64,000 nucleotides of DNA from Octadecabacter dasysiphoniae (GTDB lineage Bacteria > Pseudomonadota > Alphaproteobacteria > Rhodobacterales > Rhodobacteraceae), in assembly GCF_021532615.1 (NCBI RefSeq), contig NZ_JAKGAQ010000002.1, forward strand, positions 124,001-188,000. Reading direction: 5' to 3'. Every line of letters starts with the position of its first letter. The stretch's first letter is position 1. Positions 27,201-34,670 of the stretch are shown here, piece after piece. The position numbers were made by a program, and so were the translations under genes. The notes beneath the pieces were generated by a model that was given only the letters and a program-made list of their open reading frames with translations, was not told the DNA's origin and searched no databases.

Positions 27201-27322
27201 GTGAAAGCCGGATCTTCGAGACGGCCGAGCGATGAGAACCCCCAGATTCCACCAAACAGAGAAATCAGGATGACCATCCAAGTCAGGATTGGTTTGTCAA
27301 TTGAAGCGCGTGCAATGTTCAT
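24233..27322 (-). CDS. RND efflux transporter permease
   Basis: This is a proton-driven inner-membrane pump of the HAE/AcrB class that exports drugs or hydrophobic compounds with an adaptor and an outer-membrane channel. The 1029 aa show two-fold RND architecture with twelve membrane segments. Helix 4 carries AMGMLVDNAIVVAEGM: one proton-relay Asp is kept and the second is Asn. The motif resembles TriC-like pumps rather than AcrB (VDDAIVV). It starts 11 bases after the adaptor gene. No outer-membrane factor gene is in the operon. The substrate is unknown; the co-operonic SDR suggests an organic electrophile or aromatic. Confidence 0.93.
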   Translation of the reverse strand: MNIARASIDKPILTWMVILISLFGGIWGFSSLGRLEDPAFTIKTAIVITEYPGASAEQVMNEVTEPLEAAIQGMGEIDTINSVNQPGLSRIEIDIKPTYSGADLPAIWSDLRDSVADAARFLPEGTSEPYVNDSFGDVFGIFYAVTSDGYSDQEKHLLAQFLRREILAVDGVANVEVQGLPDEAIFVEPDMTLMAHQNISPEVIISALSSANSIDAAGSVDGGLVSTPIQTPIGSDSVTDIAGLTVGVDGEVVNLIDIAQVSRDRQADPSILIRYNGQEAFTIGVAGLSTENIVEVGKRVDARLAAMDADIPVGIKLHPIYEQHTVVDEASNAFLVNLAMSVAIVVLVLAVFMGPRAAMVVGSTLLLTVVGTLLFMALFSIEMERISLGALIIAMGMLVDNAIVVAEGMQIAMLRGKSSRDAADEAAGKTQVPLLGATVIGIMAFAGIGLSPDSTGEFLFSLFAVISISLMLSWVLALTVTPLLGHYFFKQGAAGTVVEYSGLMFRAYGALLGLALKFRWAVVAGLVVITVGSFWGFGQVKQQFFPNSNTPLFFAHYKLEQGTPIEVTSAHLAQLETWLAEQDSVVSTSTFVGQGAARFMLTYSGESPNPSYGHLIIRADNLDAIPDLQQDLETYAASILPEGEFRTARLVFGPGGGDPIEVRFSGPDPKVLRDLSDQAMSVMAQTSSDIALPRTNWREQELVLRPNYAVERAQTAGVTRENVAQIFSFATDGITAGAYREGDRQLPIIVRVPQAAGLSPFDMVVASGAGTLLPIEQVVDGYMFEAQNTLMHRRGRVPTITVGASIAPDVTAAKVHGDIRAAIEAIPLPSGYLMEWGGEFENSARARSSLAQQLPLSILIMVLISVLLFNAIRQPLIIWLLVPMAVNGVTIGLLGTGLPFTFTALLGLLSLSGMLIKNGIVLIEEIDLVRAEGLEIREAIVTASKSRLRPVMLAAATTILGMAPLLTDAFFVSMSVTIMAGLAFASILTLIAAPVLYDIFFGLRRKDPSHGVEDAEFSTADIATLAATQ

Positions 27323-27333
27323 CGATCCACCCT

Positions 27334-28383
27334 CTAATTCGCAAAACCGGTGAACGGCTGCACCGTCTCGCCGTCGATTAAGTCAGATGCCCCGGTGGTC
27401 ACAACAAGATCACCAGCGACGAGGCCTTCGATAACACGGAACGACGCATCACGATCCGGAACCAGCGACACCGGTCTTTTCTCGATCCGCCCGCGCTGAT
27501 TGCCAGAAGGCACGAACACCATAGCGAAGGTCGCACCGTCATTTCCGATCAGGATGGCCGACGTCGGAAGGATCGGCGTGATCACTTCGTCCTGCAGCCG
27601 TGCCTCGACTGTTACCGACGATCCGGGAATGATGGCCAACCCCTCTGGGCGCGGCAGCGCCAAGGTTAACTGGAACGTCTGACCAACTGATGACGCTTGC
27701 GCGTCGTATTCTCTGATCTCTAGCGGATAGACCTCATCGCTTCCGGGGAATGTCGCAGTCAGATGGATATCCGGGTTCTGCCCGGCGCGTTGGAATAGGA
27801 TTTCAGGCACATCAATTTCGATCCGCAGTTCGGACATGTCATGCAAACGCACAATAGATGCACCGGCACCAACGGTGGTGAAATTAGCAACGGCACGGGT
27901 CGCAACAAGCGCATCAAAGGGGGCATAAAGCGACGCATGATCAAGTGCATATTGGGCATTGCGAACTGCAAGGCCCGCCAGATCCAACTGTGTATTTGCA
28001 TCATCTAGCGTCACCTGAGAAACGCTGGATCCGGCCAATCGCTCAAGCCGCGCAACCGTCCGTTCTGCTTGATCCAGTTGTATTTGCGACTGCTGTAACT
28101 GTAGCGAAAACGATTCCAGATCGAGCTGCGCGACCAGATCGCCTTCGGGCACGATTTGACCTTCCAAGACAGCAAACTCATTCAATTGGCCACCGACCTG
28201 GAACGCCAGATCAACAGTTTGGCGCGCAACAACTTGGCCGAAAAACCGACGCGAGATGCCCGCACGTTCATGGCTGATCTCGGTCAGTTTTACGGACCGC
28301 ACCGGTTGGTCCAATTCGGTTTCTTGTGCGGCGGCCAATTGGGCACCCATCAGTAGGGCAATGATGGCGATGATATTTCTCAT
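27334..28383 (-). CDS. RND efflux periplasmic adaptor (membrane fusion protein)
   Basis: The adaptor joins the RND pump to an outer-membrane channel. The start at ATG 28383 is chosen because AAAGGC lies upstream and the protein then opens with a clean signal peptide (RNIIAIIALLMGAQLAAAQ). The family order is present: first beta-barrel and lipoyl half (RRFFGQVVARQTVDLAFQVG), an alpha-helical hairpin (~residues 95-160), the second lipoyl half (YAPFDALVATRAVANFTTVG), and beta-barrel and membrane-proximal domains. There is no lipobox Cys. It is followed after 11 bases by the pump gene. Confidence 0.92.
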   Translation of the reverse strand: MRNIIAIIALLMGAQLAAAQETELDQPVRSVKLTEISHERAGISRRFFGQVVARQTVDLAFQVGGQLNEFAVLEGQIVPEGDLVAQLDLESFSLQLQQSQIQLDQAERTVARLERLAGSSVSQVTLDDANTQLDLAGLAVRNAQYALDHASLYAPFDALVATRAVANFTTVGAGASIVRLHDMSELRIEIDVPEILFQRAGQNPDIHLTATFPGSDEVYPLEIREYDAQASSVGQTFQLTLALPRPEGLAIIPGSSVTVEARLQDEVITPILPTSAILIGNDGATFAMVFVPSGNQRGRIEKRPVSLVPDRDASFRVIEGLVAGDLVVTTGASDLIDGETVQPFTGFAN

Positions 28384-28451
28384 GGGGTTTGCCTTTCTTT
28401 TGTAGCGGCTCGGTGACCGACGTTCATGTGTTCGATTTCGTAGCATTGGCG

Positions 28452-28877
28452 TTATATGATGGCGCTGATGCCTTGGACGGCTTCAAGCTTTCTGCAAATC
28501 TTGCGGTCAACCGCCCATTGATGCGCGCCATGTTTGGCCAGCATCAGCAAGCCGCCTGCAATGGCGAGGTTCTTCAAGAACATGACCATCTGCGTTTGGT
28601 CAGCGAAATCTGCATGAAAGACGACGCCAGAGATCACGGAAAACACCGCAAGCCCCAAGGCAACGGGCCGCGTCGCCAAACCAATAAGAAGCAGAAACCC
28701 ACCTAGGAGTTCCAAAAGAATAGTCGGGATGTAAAAGAACACCGGAACACCAAAGTTCTGCATATGTTGCAGTGTTTCTTGGGGCGCGCTTAATTTGCCA
28801 ACGGCGGCAAGAATGAAAATTGCTGCCAGCAAGAACCGCGCAAGAACTTCGGTAAGGTCTGTGATTTTGCACAACAT
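28452..28877 (-). CDS. DoxX family membrane protein
   Basis: This 141-aa protein has four predicted membrane helices and the DoxX pattern (VLARFLLAAIFILAAVGKLS, then PTILLELLGGFLLLIGLATR and a C-terminal helix with NLAIAGGLLMLAKHG). The ATG at 28877 is chosen because AAGGAAG precedes it and it lies one base after the SDR stop; a longer upstream frame is only the SDR gene read in another frame. DoxX-family proteins are linked to redox and oxidative-stress membrane functions, without a settled activity. Confidence 0.85.
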   Translation of the reverse strand: MLCKITDLTEVLARFLLAAIFILAAVGKLSAPQETLQHMQNFGVPVFFYIPTILLELLGGFLLLIGLATRPVALGLAVFSVISGVVFHADFADQTQMVMFLKNLAIAGGLLMLAKHGAHQWAVDRKICRKLEAVQGISAII

Positions 28878-28878
28878 G

Positions 28879-29772
28879 TCAGGCTTCCTTCTTTGAAATG
28901 CGAAAACGAGCGAGGGGAACAACGTCGTTTGCGCGTTCAATTTGTTCATCACAAAATTCGAGAATTTCGTCGGCCAGATGACCCTGGTTCGCGAACGCCG
29001 GCAGGCTCCGCCTCTTTCCACCGGGATAAAATCCACCGGACTGATCGGCCCGGGCTTCGCTGTCCAAGGCGGCAAAAACCTTTGCGGCACCTTTTTCAGG
29101 CGTCGCGTATAGGAACGGGCGCAACAGTTTCAGAAGCCCCGGCATGCCATCGCCACTGGTCATCCCTGATTTGACCGGGCCGGGGTCGGCAGCGACGATA
29201 CGAATTCCGTCCGTCAGAAAATCAGGGGCGATCGTCTGCGTTATCAGCGCGACAGCCAGCTTTGATTGGGCATAGGCTCCGAATAGTTTTCGGGTGTCTG
29301 TGGGTTTTTTCAAAGACCGCACTGAAAGGGTTTTGACCCGGCGCGCGGACCCAGACGCCACGTTAATAACAGAACCTTTGACCTCGGACAGGGCAGGCTT
29401 CAGGCGCTGCATTAAGACATATGGGGCGATCAGGTTAACTTGCGTATGCATGTCGATGCCATCTGGCGATACGGGTAACCCGCCCAGCAACACACCCGCA
29501 TTGTTAATGAGCAAATCCAGCTTTGGCGCGACCTTCGAAATCTCGCCCGCAACCTGTTCAGCGCCGAAGGCAGTTCCAAGATCACCGACCACCAGCGCGA
29601 TATCCAATGTCGGATGACGCTGAGAGATTTCCTCTTTCATCGCCTCCAGCTTTGAAACCGAACGTCCGTGCAGCACCAAATCAAATCCGCGACGAACCGC
29701 TTCATCAGCCAAAGCCGCACCGATTCCACCCGTCGCCCCCGTGATTGCGCAAATTCTACGTTCCACTGTCAT
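28879..29772 (-). CDS. Short-chain dehydrogenase/reductase
   Basis: This is an NAD(P)-dependent oxidoreductase of the SDR superfamily, 297 aa. It has the cofactor motif TGATGGIGAAL at ~residue 11, NNAGVL, the catalytic Ser in NVASGSAR and the YxxxK motif in AYAQSK. The overall form is that of retinol/WW-domain oxidoreductase-like SDRs that take hydrophobic substrates. It is the first gene of the efflux operon, directly downstream of the TetR operators, so its activity is probably matched to the pump's inducer. Confidence 0.88.
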   Translation of the reverse strand: MTVERRICAITGATGGIGAALADEAVRRGFDLVLHGRSVSKLEAMKEEISQRHPTLDIALVVGDLGTAFGAEQVAGEISKVAPKLDLLINNAGVLLGGLPVSPDGIDMHTQVNLIAPYVLMQRLKPALSEVKGSVINVASGSARRVKTLSVRSLKKPTDTRKLFGAYAQSKLAVALITQTIAPDFLTDGIRIVAADPGPVKSGMTSGDGMPGLLKLLRPFLYATPEKGAAKVFAALDSEARADQSGGFYPGGKRRSLPAFANQGHLADEILEFCDEQIERANDVVPLARFRISKKEA

Positions 29773-29781
29773 TTCTCCATG

Positions 29782-29800
29782 ATCTAATCAGTGATTAATT
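29782..29800. promoter_or_regulatory. TetR-type operator, distal imperfect copy
   Basis: ATCTAATC-AGT-GATTAATT is a near-palindrome with the same half-site as the next operator, 22 bases away centre to centre (two helical turns). It lies 10 bases upstream of the SDR start codon. Confidence 0.65.
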
Positions 29801-29803
29801 GAC

Positions 29804-29822
29804 ATCTAATCGGCGATTAGAT
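29804..29822. promoter_or_regulatory. TetR-type operator, perfect palindrome
   Basis: ATCTAATC-GGC-GATTAGAT is a perfect 19-bp palindrome in the SDR–tetR divergent gap. With the copy at 29782 it forms a tandem pair on one face of the helix, typical of cooperative TetR-dimer binding. Confidence 0.75.
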
Positions 29823-29856
29823 ATGTGTCAAGCGACTAAAATACTGGAGTGTGAAA

Positions 29857-30438
29857 ATGGCCGATGATCCTTACCATCATGGTGACCTGCGCATGGCGAT
29901 ACTGGATGCAGCGGAAGCCCTGTTGGCTGAGAAACCTATCGAAGTGATTTCGATGCGGGAACTTGCAAGAAGCGCTGGCGTCTCACCGGGTGCGCCTTAC
30001 CATCACTTCAAGGATCGATCTGGATTGATCATCGCGTTGTGCCAGCGTGGGTTCGCACGGCTTGGGAAAGAGTTGACGGAGAAACGCACGTCCCGAGGTG
30101 TCGAGGGAATGGTGGCCGGCTATTTATCTTTCAGCGGCAATAACCCAGCTCTCTATCGTTTGATGTTCTCCGCCGAAGCAACCCTTGGGAATCGAGAGGC
30201 GGAAATACACCCCTATGCAAGCCCTGTCGCAGATCTTTTGTTCAACGAAATCGCGGCGAACACCGCTCAGGACATGACCCACGACGAAGAACTGGTTGGC
30301 GTGTCAGTTTGGTGTTTCATGCACGGACTTGTCACCTTGGGCATGGCTACTCCGCTCAAAGCGCGCCTTGGCGAAACAGGCTTGCAAGAGTTTTCCGAGG
30401 AGATTGTGGGGCGCTTGGTCAGATCCCGCGTTGCGTGA
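29857..30438 (+). CDS. TetR/AcrR-family transcriptional regulator
   Basis: This is a repressor, 193 aa. The HTH domain is at residues ~12-55 (ISMRELARSAGVSPGAPYHH, with the Tyr-His-His-Phe recognition end), followed by a TetR C-terminal ligand domain. ATG 29857 is chosen because GGAG is seven bases upstream; the in-frame GTG at 29851 would be too close to it. It is divergent from the SDR–DoxX–adaptor–pump operon, with two operators in the 84-base gap, and so very likely represses that operon and itself. Confidence 0.9.
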   Translation: MADDPYHHGDLRMAILDAAEALLAEKPIEVISMRELARSAGVSPGAPYHHFKDRSGLIIALCQRGFARLGKELTEKRTSRGVEGMVAGYLSFSGNNPALYRLMFSAEATLGNREAEIHPYASPVADLLFNEIAANTAQDMTHDEELVGVSVWCFMHGLVTLGMATPLKARLGETGLQEFSEEIVGRLVRSRVA

Positions 30439-30794
30439 TGAGGATCAGCTAGAAGGCGCACCAAAAAGCGGATCAGTGTCTGCGATGGAGGTAAAGACGT
30501 TAGGTTCGATTGATGTCGTTATTTTATGTGGACGCCCCTAAGGCTACGCTCTTTTCGCCGCGCACCGGCATCAGGTTGGCGCTCGCGCAGCACAAATTCA
30601 ACAGTTCCGCTATGGGCTCAAGGCAGACATTGGTTGCAATGATATGCGATGACCGCCACAACAACTGATATTCCAAGCAAAGGAATTGATAGGAATTCAA
30701 GAAGATCAATGCATTAGATGGCCGCCCTGTCTCTTCTCGATAGGCGCCCATGGTGAAACATGACCTATCACGTCATGAGGGGCGCCAAACTGCG
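30439..30794. other. Intergenic region after tetR, no gene seen
   Basis: These 356 bases contain only short, non-conserved frames. A segment around 30600-30660 (the AATTCAACAGTTCCGC region and what follows) looks like decayed intergenic sequence of a type common in roseobacters, but I cannot name it. Confidence 0.35.
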
Positions 30795-32849
30795 CTATGC
30801 GATTTGCGAATTAAGTGTCGTCGAAATTTCCTGAACCAGGTCAGTTACTTCCTTCAGGCTGAGGGGCTTGCCAAAATAGAACCCTTGAACCGAGTTACAT
30901 TTTTCCGCGACCAGAAAAGCAAGCTCCTGTTCGTTCTCAACGCCTTCGGCCAGCACCGGAATTCCAAGGGCCGCACCCAACAGTAAGGTCGATCTAACAA
31001 TCGCCGCCCGTTGATCGTCCAGATGCACGTTGGTGATAAAACTTCGATCAATTTTGATTTTGTCGAAAGGAAAGGCCTGCAAAGTCGCGAGCGAGGAATA
31101 TCCGGTTCCAAAATCGTCCATCGCAACGCGGACCCCCATGCCTTTCAGTTCATGCATGACCCTTAAAGTGTGGGCTTGATCATCTATCATACTGGCTTCT
31201 GTGACTTCCAGTTCCAACCGGGCGGGCGACAGTCCTGCCGCAAAAAGCGCATCCGCCACCTGTTCGGAAAACGACGGCTGAAGCAATTGCAGAGGGGCCA
31301 CGTTGACGGCAATGCTGTAAGGGGACGGCCACGCCGCCGCCGTCAAACAAGCCTCGCGCAAGACCCACTGTCCGATTTCACAGATCAATCCGGATTCTTC
31401 GGCCAACGGGATGAAGACAGAGGGCGATATTCGCCCGCGTTCCGGGTGGTTCCAGCGCAGCAAACTTTCAAAGCCGACAGGTTCCTTCGTGCTGACAGAA
31501 TTTTGCAGCTGGTAAACAAGTTCCAGCTCATTGTTGTTGACGGCATTTCGCAGATCCGAAACAAGAACGGTCTTTTCATGGTTCTTGCTTTCGATTTCAG
31601 CGTTGAAAGCACACAGATGCGAATTCGGTTGTGTTTTTGATCGATACATCGCCTGATCCGATTTCATCAACAGGGCTTCAAGATCGCGACCATCTTGCAC
31701 CGTGCTCGCCATCCCGATTGAGGCACGTTGATTGATCCGAAGCTGCGCCAACTCGATCGGTTCGACAATTCTGGCGTGCAGACGATTTGCAAAGGCCGTC
31801 ACCTCTTTCGGGCGGCGAAATCCGTGCTTTATCGCAACAAATTCGTCACCGCCTACGCGAGCAAGGAACTCGTTTTCCTCCAAGACATCAGAAAACCGCC
31901 GCGCGATTTCACATAAGACAGAATCCCCAACAGCATGACCGTGGATATCATTGATCGACTTGAACAGATCGAGGTCGATTGACAAAATTGCCGCTTTGTA
32001 AGTCGCGTCGCGGTTTAGCCGCGCGTTCACAGTTTCGACTGTTTTCGAAAGATGCAGACGGTTGGGCAACCCTGTCAGGTTGTCATGCATCGCGGCATGA
32101 TACAGTTGCCCCCGCGCTTCCTTTTCCAGATTTATTTCGATGCTGTAGGACGTAAATCCAACTACGAAAATAACGGCAGTCACGCTGCTGACCAAAATAC
32201 CGAATTCCAGATCTGAAAGGGTTTTTTCCGGAACGGGAATTGATGAATCAAGAAACACTGTGAACGATGTCATGCCGGCAAAATGCATGGCGGAAATCGC
32301 CAAGATCATCCCGATGGCACCACCCATCCAGCAGTAACGTGTGACGGGATGAAGAAAGCGATGATAGGCAATCGCGCCCAATATCGCGCCTGCAATGATT
32401 GATCCGACGATGCGCGCGGGCTCCCAAATCAATTCGCCCGGCAATCGATACGCCGCCATACCAAGGTAGTGCATGCCCGATACCGTCAGTCCAAACAGAA
32501 CGCCCGCAATCGGTGCGCGCCACGGCAGTTTTTTGAACGTCAGCGTCGCATTGGACGCAAGAAGACCTATGGCGGCAAAGCCCAATGAAACAGTCGTCAT
32601 CGCAAATTCGTAGCTGTGCCCAATCCCGGGATCAAACGCCACCATTGCAATAAAGTGCGTTGACCAGATCGTCGTCCCGCCAATCACACTCGAAAGCGCC
32701 CAGAGAAACCACAATCGTTGCCCGCTGGCATGAACCATGCGCCGCAACAGCAGCGCTGATAACATCGACCCGACAACGCATATCGCAACTGCCAGCAGCA
32801 CCAGCCCGCGATGATGTTCTTGGGTAAGGCATTCGATAATACGGTACAT
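30795..32849 (-). CDS. MHYT–GGDEF–EAL cyclic-di-GMP signalling protein
   Basis: This is a membrane-bound sensor for cyclic-di-GMP turnover, 684 aa. The N-terminal ~235 residues are a seven-helix MHYT-type sensor with the motifs STHFIAM, GMHYLGM and AMHFAGM, proposed to bind copper. Then a GGDEF domain follows (VGGDEFVAI); the RxxD product-inhibition site is absent in front of it. The EAL domain has ESLLRW, EVTEAS, DDFGTGYSSL, KIDRSF, AEGVEN and QGFYFGKP, so the phosphodiesterase site looks complete. It is a likely phosphodiesterase, perhaps dual function. It is a single gene. Confidence 0.93.
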   Translation of the reverse strand: MYRIIECLTQEHHRGLVLLAVAICVVGSMLSALLLRRMVHASGQRLWFLWALSSVIGGTTIWSTHFIAMVAFDPGIGHSYEFAMTTVSLGFAAIGLLASNATLTFKKLPWRAPIAGVLFGLTVSGMHYLGMAAYRLPGELIWEPARIVGSIIAGAILGAIAYHRFLHPVTRYCWMGGAIGMILAISAMHFAGMTSFTVFLDSSIPVPEKTLSDLEFGILVSSVTAVIFVVGFTSYSIEINLEKEARGQLYHAAMHDNLTGLPNRLHLSKTVETVNARLNRDATYKAAILSIDLDLFKSINDIHGHAVGDSVLCEIARRFSDVLEENEFLARVGGDEFVAIKHGFRRPKEVTAFANRLHARIVEPIELAQLRINQRASIGMASTVQDGRDLEALLMKSDQAMYRSKTQPNSHLCAFNAEIESKNHEKTVLVSDLRNAVNNNELELVYQLQNSVSTKEPVGFESLLRWNHPERGRISPSVFIPLAEESGLICEIGQWVLREACLTAAAWPSPYSIAVNVAPLQLLQPSFSEQVADALFAAGLSPARLELEVTEASMIDDQAHTLRVMHELKGMGVRVAMDDFGTGYSSLATLQAFPFDKIKIDRSFITNVHLDDQRAAIVRSTLLLGAALGIPVLAEGVENEQELAFLVAEKCNSVQGFYFGKPLSLKEVTDLVQEISTTLNSQIA

Positions 32850-32966
32850 GCAATGGCCAACTTGTGAAAAGACACAGGCTCTATTGCATGGCGGCCCTTA
32901 ACATCGACTTACCAATCTTGCGCCTCACGATATCATCGGCGCTGGCCCATCACTGGCGCGATACAT

Positions 32967-34670
32967 TCATACGTCTTCACCTTTGGTGACAGCCGATTGC
33001 ACGGCTGCAATGTCAGACGGACTCAGACCATAAATCTTCGCTGCCGTTTCCTCAGAAATGTAACCGCGGGCAAGGTCGCGTTTGATGGATGCCGCGCCCC
33101 GATCTTTGGGATCGCCGTAGCCAGCACCCCCTGGAAACGCCATGACGACTTTGCGGCCATGGGCGACGAATTGCTTGCCCTTGCCGTTCATTTTGGATCC
33201 GTCGTCTTGGACAATCGTCGTGGGCGCACCTTCACCACCACCGCGCCGCCCTTTGGCCGGATGATGCACGCGGTCAAACATGGCCTGAATATCGAATTCA
33301 TGCCCTTCGCGCGCGCCGACCTCCATGAATTGACCAAGGCCTCCACGTTGCTGCCCCGCCCCACCCGAATCGGGGCGCAGTTCTTTGCGCCAGATGATGA
33401 CGGGACCGGCATGTTCCGTGGCCTCGACAGGCATTGTCATCACACCGGATGGAAAGGCCGTTGCGTTCAAACCGTCATGTTCTGGCCGCGCCCCGGACCC
33501 GCCAGAATTAAATGTCAGAACCTCGGACCGGCGCGCGTCTGCGGGGGCCCGGCCATCACTGCGCGGGCGCAGCGACACTTGGAAATTACACAGACAGGCG
33601 GCACCTTCGGCGGGGACCAGTCCGGGCACAATCTGATCAAAGGCATTAAACACCGCATCAGGGACAAAATGCCCGACGATATGGCGCAGCGCGACAGGTG
33701 CCGGGTGGATCGCGTTGACGATCGAATTCACCGGTGCCTCAATCTCGAACGGCGCAAGGGACGCGGCGTTGTTGGGGATTTCAGGCGCAATCGCCACCTT
33801 GAGAGCATAGCACGCATAGGCCTTCGCATAGACCAGCGGGCAATTGATCCCCTTTTTGTCGACACCGGATGATCCGGTGAAATCCGACACAATCCGGTCG
33901 TCATGCACCGTGACCTTCACCTTAAGCGTGATGGGCGTATCAAACCCGTCCATCGTAATCTCGCCCGTCGCCGAAGACCGTGGCAAAGCGGCAATCCGTT
34001 CAAGCGTCGCACGTCGGGAATTGTCTAGAATGAACGCGGCAATGCCCGTCAGATCGGCCAGATCAAATTCTTCCATCATTTCGATCAGGCGGCGGTGCCC
34101 GATTTCATTACAGGTGGCCAAGGCATAAATATCGCCGATCAACTGATCCGGTTCGCGCACGTTACCACGCACGATCCGCACGAGGGTCTGGTCAACCTCA
34201 CCGCGTTGGGCAAACTTCATGATCGGAATATACAGGCCTTCTTCGTAAACACTGGCCGCATCCGCACCGAACCCGCGCCCGCCGATATCCACGATATGGG
34301 CGGTACATGCGAAAAACCCGACGAGAGCACCGCGATGAAACGACGGAGTCACCATGGTGATGTCGTGCAGATGGCCAGTGCCCTCCCACGGGTCGTTTGT
34401 GATATAGATATCGCCTTCGAAAATGTTGTCGCGCCCGATGCGACGGATGAAATGCGCAACGGCGTCGGCCATTGCGTTCACATGGCCCGGCGTGCCTGTG
34501 ACGGCTTGGGCCAACATCTGCCCTTGTATGTCGTAAACCCCCGCAGACAAATCGCCAGCTTCGCGCACGGACGTCGAAAACGCCGTTCGCACCAACGCCT
34601 GTGCCTGTTCTTCGACAACCGAAATCAGGCGGTTCCACATGACTTGATAGGCGACATTGGACTGGGTCAT
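32967..34670 (-). CDS. Hydantoinase B/oxoprolinase family protein (HyuB)
   Basis: This is one subunit of an ATP-dependent amidohydrolase acting on N-methylhydantoin, 5-oxoproline or similar cyclic amides in the cytoplasm. The 567 aa begin with the family pattern (MWNRLISVVEEQAQALVRTAFS, in part) and contain DPWEGTGHLHD, GRGFGADAAS, DFTGSSGVDKKGINC and the C-terminal GGAGYGDP. It overlaps hyuA by 4 bases (ATGA), so the subunits are co-translated. It is the last gene of the operon that starts at 41151. Confidence 0.92.
   Translation of the reverse strand: MTQSNVAYQVMWNRLISVVEEQAQALVRTAFSTSVREAGDLSAGVYDIQGQMLAQAVTGTPGHVNAMADAVAHFIRRIGRDNIFEGDIYITNDPWEGTGHLHDITMVTPSFHRGALVGFFACTAHIVDIGGRGFGADAASVYEEGLYIPIMKFAQRGEVDQTLVRIVRGNVREPDQLIGDIYALATCNEIGHRRLIEMMEEFDLADLTGIAAFILDNSRRATLERIAALPRSSATGEITMDGFDTPITLKVKVTVHDDRIVSDFTGSSGVDKKGINCPLVYAKAYACYALKVAIAPEIPNNAASLAPFEIEAPVNSIVNAIHPAPVALRHIVGHFVPDAVFNAFDQIVPGLVPAEGAACLCNFQVSLRPRSDGRAPADARRSEVLTFNSGGSGARPEHDGLNATAFPSGVMTMPVEATEHAGPVIIWRKELRPDSGGAGQQRGGLGQFMEVGAREGHEFDIQAMFDRVHHPAKGRRGGGEGAPTTIVQDDGSKMNGKGKQFVAHGRKVVMAFPGGAGYGDPKDRGAASIKRDLARGYISEETAAKIYGLSPSDIAAVQSAVTKGEDV

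Noticed and set aside
30524..30751. A 75-codon minus-strand ORF after tetR
   Set aside because: It has no recognisable family and no ribosome-binding site; it lies in what looks like decayed intergenic sequence.
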